A stretch of 22,351 nt of DNA, from positions 1 to 22,351 of the IMG/VR virus record IMGVR_UViG_3300007363_000119. The stretch is one strand, 5' to 3'. Made by a program: the position numbers and the translations under genes. The stretch comes from a virus. Under the pieces are notes generated by a model. The model did no database searches, had not been told where the DNA came from, and worked only from the letters and a program-made list of their open reading frames with translations. Positions 21,166 to 22,351 of this stretch are shown here, in pieces (the stretch's first letter is position 1; every line of letters starts with the position of its first letter).

Positions 21166-22173
21166 ATGGCACAAGTACAGTTAAATCCAACGATTGAGCT
21201 AACACCTTATCAGAAGTATCAGCAGGCTTTATTAAAGTATCAGGCTCAAAATCCGCAGCTTAATGCTCAGTATGAAACTTATGGAGTAGCACCGCCAGCA
21301 CCGACACAAACGGGGCCATTAGATCAAGGGGCAAAGATTGCAGCTACTTTAGCAGCAAAAAAAGCTGGCGCAGCACTTGCCTCACAATTTGGAGGGGCTT
21401 CAGCAGCTACTGCAGCAGGACAAACGGCAGGAACGGCAGGAGCAAGTATAGCTAATGCCGGGGCAGGGATAGGATTAAAAGGATCCGCAGCTGCAGCGCA
21501 AGCAGGAAGCACGCCGGGAATCACAACAGCAGGCACTTTAGGTGCTATGGCTCCTTTACTTGCAGCGGGCGTTGCAGCGTATACTGCTAAAGAGGGTTAT
21601 GACGCCTATAAAAATAGCAAAGGAGGTTTTAAAGGTGGTATACAAGGCTGGAAAGATAGTAGTCCACTCGTAAAATACAATCCCGTACTCGCTTGGGCTC
21701 CTTTTGCCGGGGGTCTTTTAGGTCATAAATCAACAAAACAATACCAGCGTGAAAAATGGGGAGAACTTGCCAACTCTGCAAGTATACCAACTCAAAATTA
21801 CGCTAACAGTTACCTTGATTATCTAAAATCAGATCAGGCAGGAATTGACGCACAATATCCAAACACATTTGAAGGAAAAAAAGAAGCTGGAACACTAAGG
21901 GCAGAGGATGTCTGGGGCGGTCATGGAATGTTTAAAACTTTCGGTGATGACTGGCTAGGAAAATACACAGAGGATCAAAGACGAGCAGTATCTAATGCCT
22001 TACTGGCTAACGATCTAATAAGAACTTCAAAAGGTGATCAGTACATAACAGATGAAGCAAAAGCAAAAGAACTTGCAGCTAATTCAATTCAAGCACTACT
22101 TGCAAAGCCAGTAAACAATCCTAACAGCCCCGGATTTAAGGACGGGAAAAGGATAAATCTTGGCACTAGATAA
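21166..22173 (+). CDS. Ala/Gly-rich internal virion (ejection-type) protein
   Basis: This 335-residue protein has an N-terminal polar region (YQKYQQALLKYQAQNPQLNAQYE). A long Ala/Gly-rich low-complexity stretch (about 56-150) includes hydrophobic segments (LGAMAPLLAAGVAAYTA). NPVLAWAPFAGGLLGHKSTKQYQREKW (about 172-198) and a helical C-terminal domain follow. Such composition is typical of podoviral internal or pilot proteins, which are ejected into the envelope with DNA. The place next to the gp10-like gene agrees. No lytic transglycosylase motif is visible. There is no clear SD; it follows the HNH stop by two bases. Confidence 0.55.
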   Translation: MAQVQLNPTIELTPYQKYQQALLKYQAQNPQLNAQYETYGVAPPAPTQTGPLDQGAKIAATLAAKKAGAALASQFGGASAATAAGQTAGTAGASIANAGAGIGLKGSAAAAQAGSTPGITTAGTLGAMAPLLAAGVAAYTAKEGYDAYKNSKGGFKGGIQGWKDSSPLVKYNPVLAWAPFAGGLLGHKSTKQYQREKWGELANSASIPTQNYANSYLDYLKSDQAGIDAQYPNTFEGKKEAGTLRAEDVWGGHGMFKTFGDDWLGKYTEDQRRAVSNALLANDLIRTSKGDQYITDEAKAKELAANSIQALLAKPVNNPNSPGFKDGKRINLGTR

Positions 22174-22351
22174 GACTTATTCTAAGACAATACCTCCGCC
22201 AGTGCTCGGATGGAACACGAAGGATCCGATATCTCAAATGGATCCGCTTTATGCTCCTGAAATAGTAAACTACTTTCCCGGTAATGGCGTAGTAAGCCTT
22301 AGAAATGGCTACACGCAGCATGTAAAGACAGCTAGCGGGGATGGATATTAT
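22160..22351 (+). CDS. P22 gp10-like tail accessory protein (partial, 3' end cut by window)
   Basis: The frame from TTG 22160 reads to the window end (64 residues). It contains PPPVLGWNTKDPISQMDPLYAPEIVNYFPGNGVVSLRNGYTQHV, a pattern seen at the start of podoviral tail accessory (P22 gp10-like) proteins, which close the portal channel after packaging. An in-frame TAA at 22154-22156 limits the start to this TTG or to internal codons, and AAGGA at 22149-22153 is six bases upstream, so the TTG is well supported. It overlaps the internal protein gene by 14 bases. Confidence 0.6.
   Translation, partial: MALDKTYSKTIPPPVLGWNTKDPISQMDPLYAPEIVNYFPGNGVVSLRNGYTQHVKTASGDGYY

Noticed and set aside
21388-21560. 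Tandem DNA repeat in the Ala/Gly-rich region
   Set aside because: GCA/GGA-rich codons give apparent repetition, but no unit is repeated in register; it is low-complexity coding sequence.
1-22351. tRNA genes, CRISPR arrays, insertion sequences or attachment sites
   Set aside because: No cloverleaf-like or regularly spaced repeat pattern, transposase, integrase or terminal repeat was seen by eye. A tRNAscan run would be decisive for tRNAs.

Overview
The window is a continuous stretch of a tailed double-stranded DNA phage (or prophage) genome. All credible genes lie on the + strand, tightly packed and mostly joined by ATGA, GTGA, TTGA or TAATG overlaps. The virion set (terminase small and large subunits, long portal with a coiled-coil tail, scaffold, short major capsid protein, decoration protein, adaptor, Ala/Gly-rich internal protein, and the start of a P22 gp10-like tail accessory protein) points to a short-tailed, P22-like podovirus layout. 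A lipobox protein and two proteins with Sec signal peptides suggest a Gram-negative host. The DNA is moderately AT-rich and TTG/GTG starts occur. I cannot name the host.

Positions 1-5132 are an accessory or early-type block of about 16 small genes: a coiled-coil protein, a DUF1064-like nuclease, a metzincin-like zinc-protease candidate, a DUF551 protein, a zinc-finger plus phospholipase A2-like plus membrane protein, a zinc ribbon, an HNH endonuclease, a small lipoprotein and several unknowns. Inside it a purine-rich ribosome-binding cassette is repeated three times at gene junctions, and two minigenes of 14 and 9 codons bridge neighbouring genes.

Positions 5172-9761 carry packaging and portal genes. 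Positions 9761-13592 hold a small virion-like protein, two large beta-helix, spike-like proteins and a Lys/Pro-rich protein, placed between portal and scaffold. Positions 13640-16905 hold a conserved phage protein, scaffold, major capsid and decoration protein, closed by a clear intrinsic terminator at 16921-16949. Positions 16960-22351 hold a virion protein with a C-terminal coiled coil, two signal-peptide proteins, a 42-residue membrane protein, an adaptor with three inserted repeats, a free-standing HNH homing endonuclease inserted at the adaptor 3' end, an internal protein and a truncated gp10-like gene.

The most unusual signals are: a 19-base repeat 44-45 bases upstream of two start codons that lack a Shine-Dalgarno (SD) sequence, with a 14-base copy inside the large terminase gene; the PLA2-like and metzincin-like early genes; the tandem Sec-signal proteins in the virion cluster; and the duplicated gene end left beside the HNH gene. 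No tRNA, rRNA or CRISPR array was seen. No gene-free stretch exceeds 50 bases.
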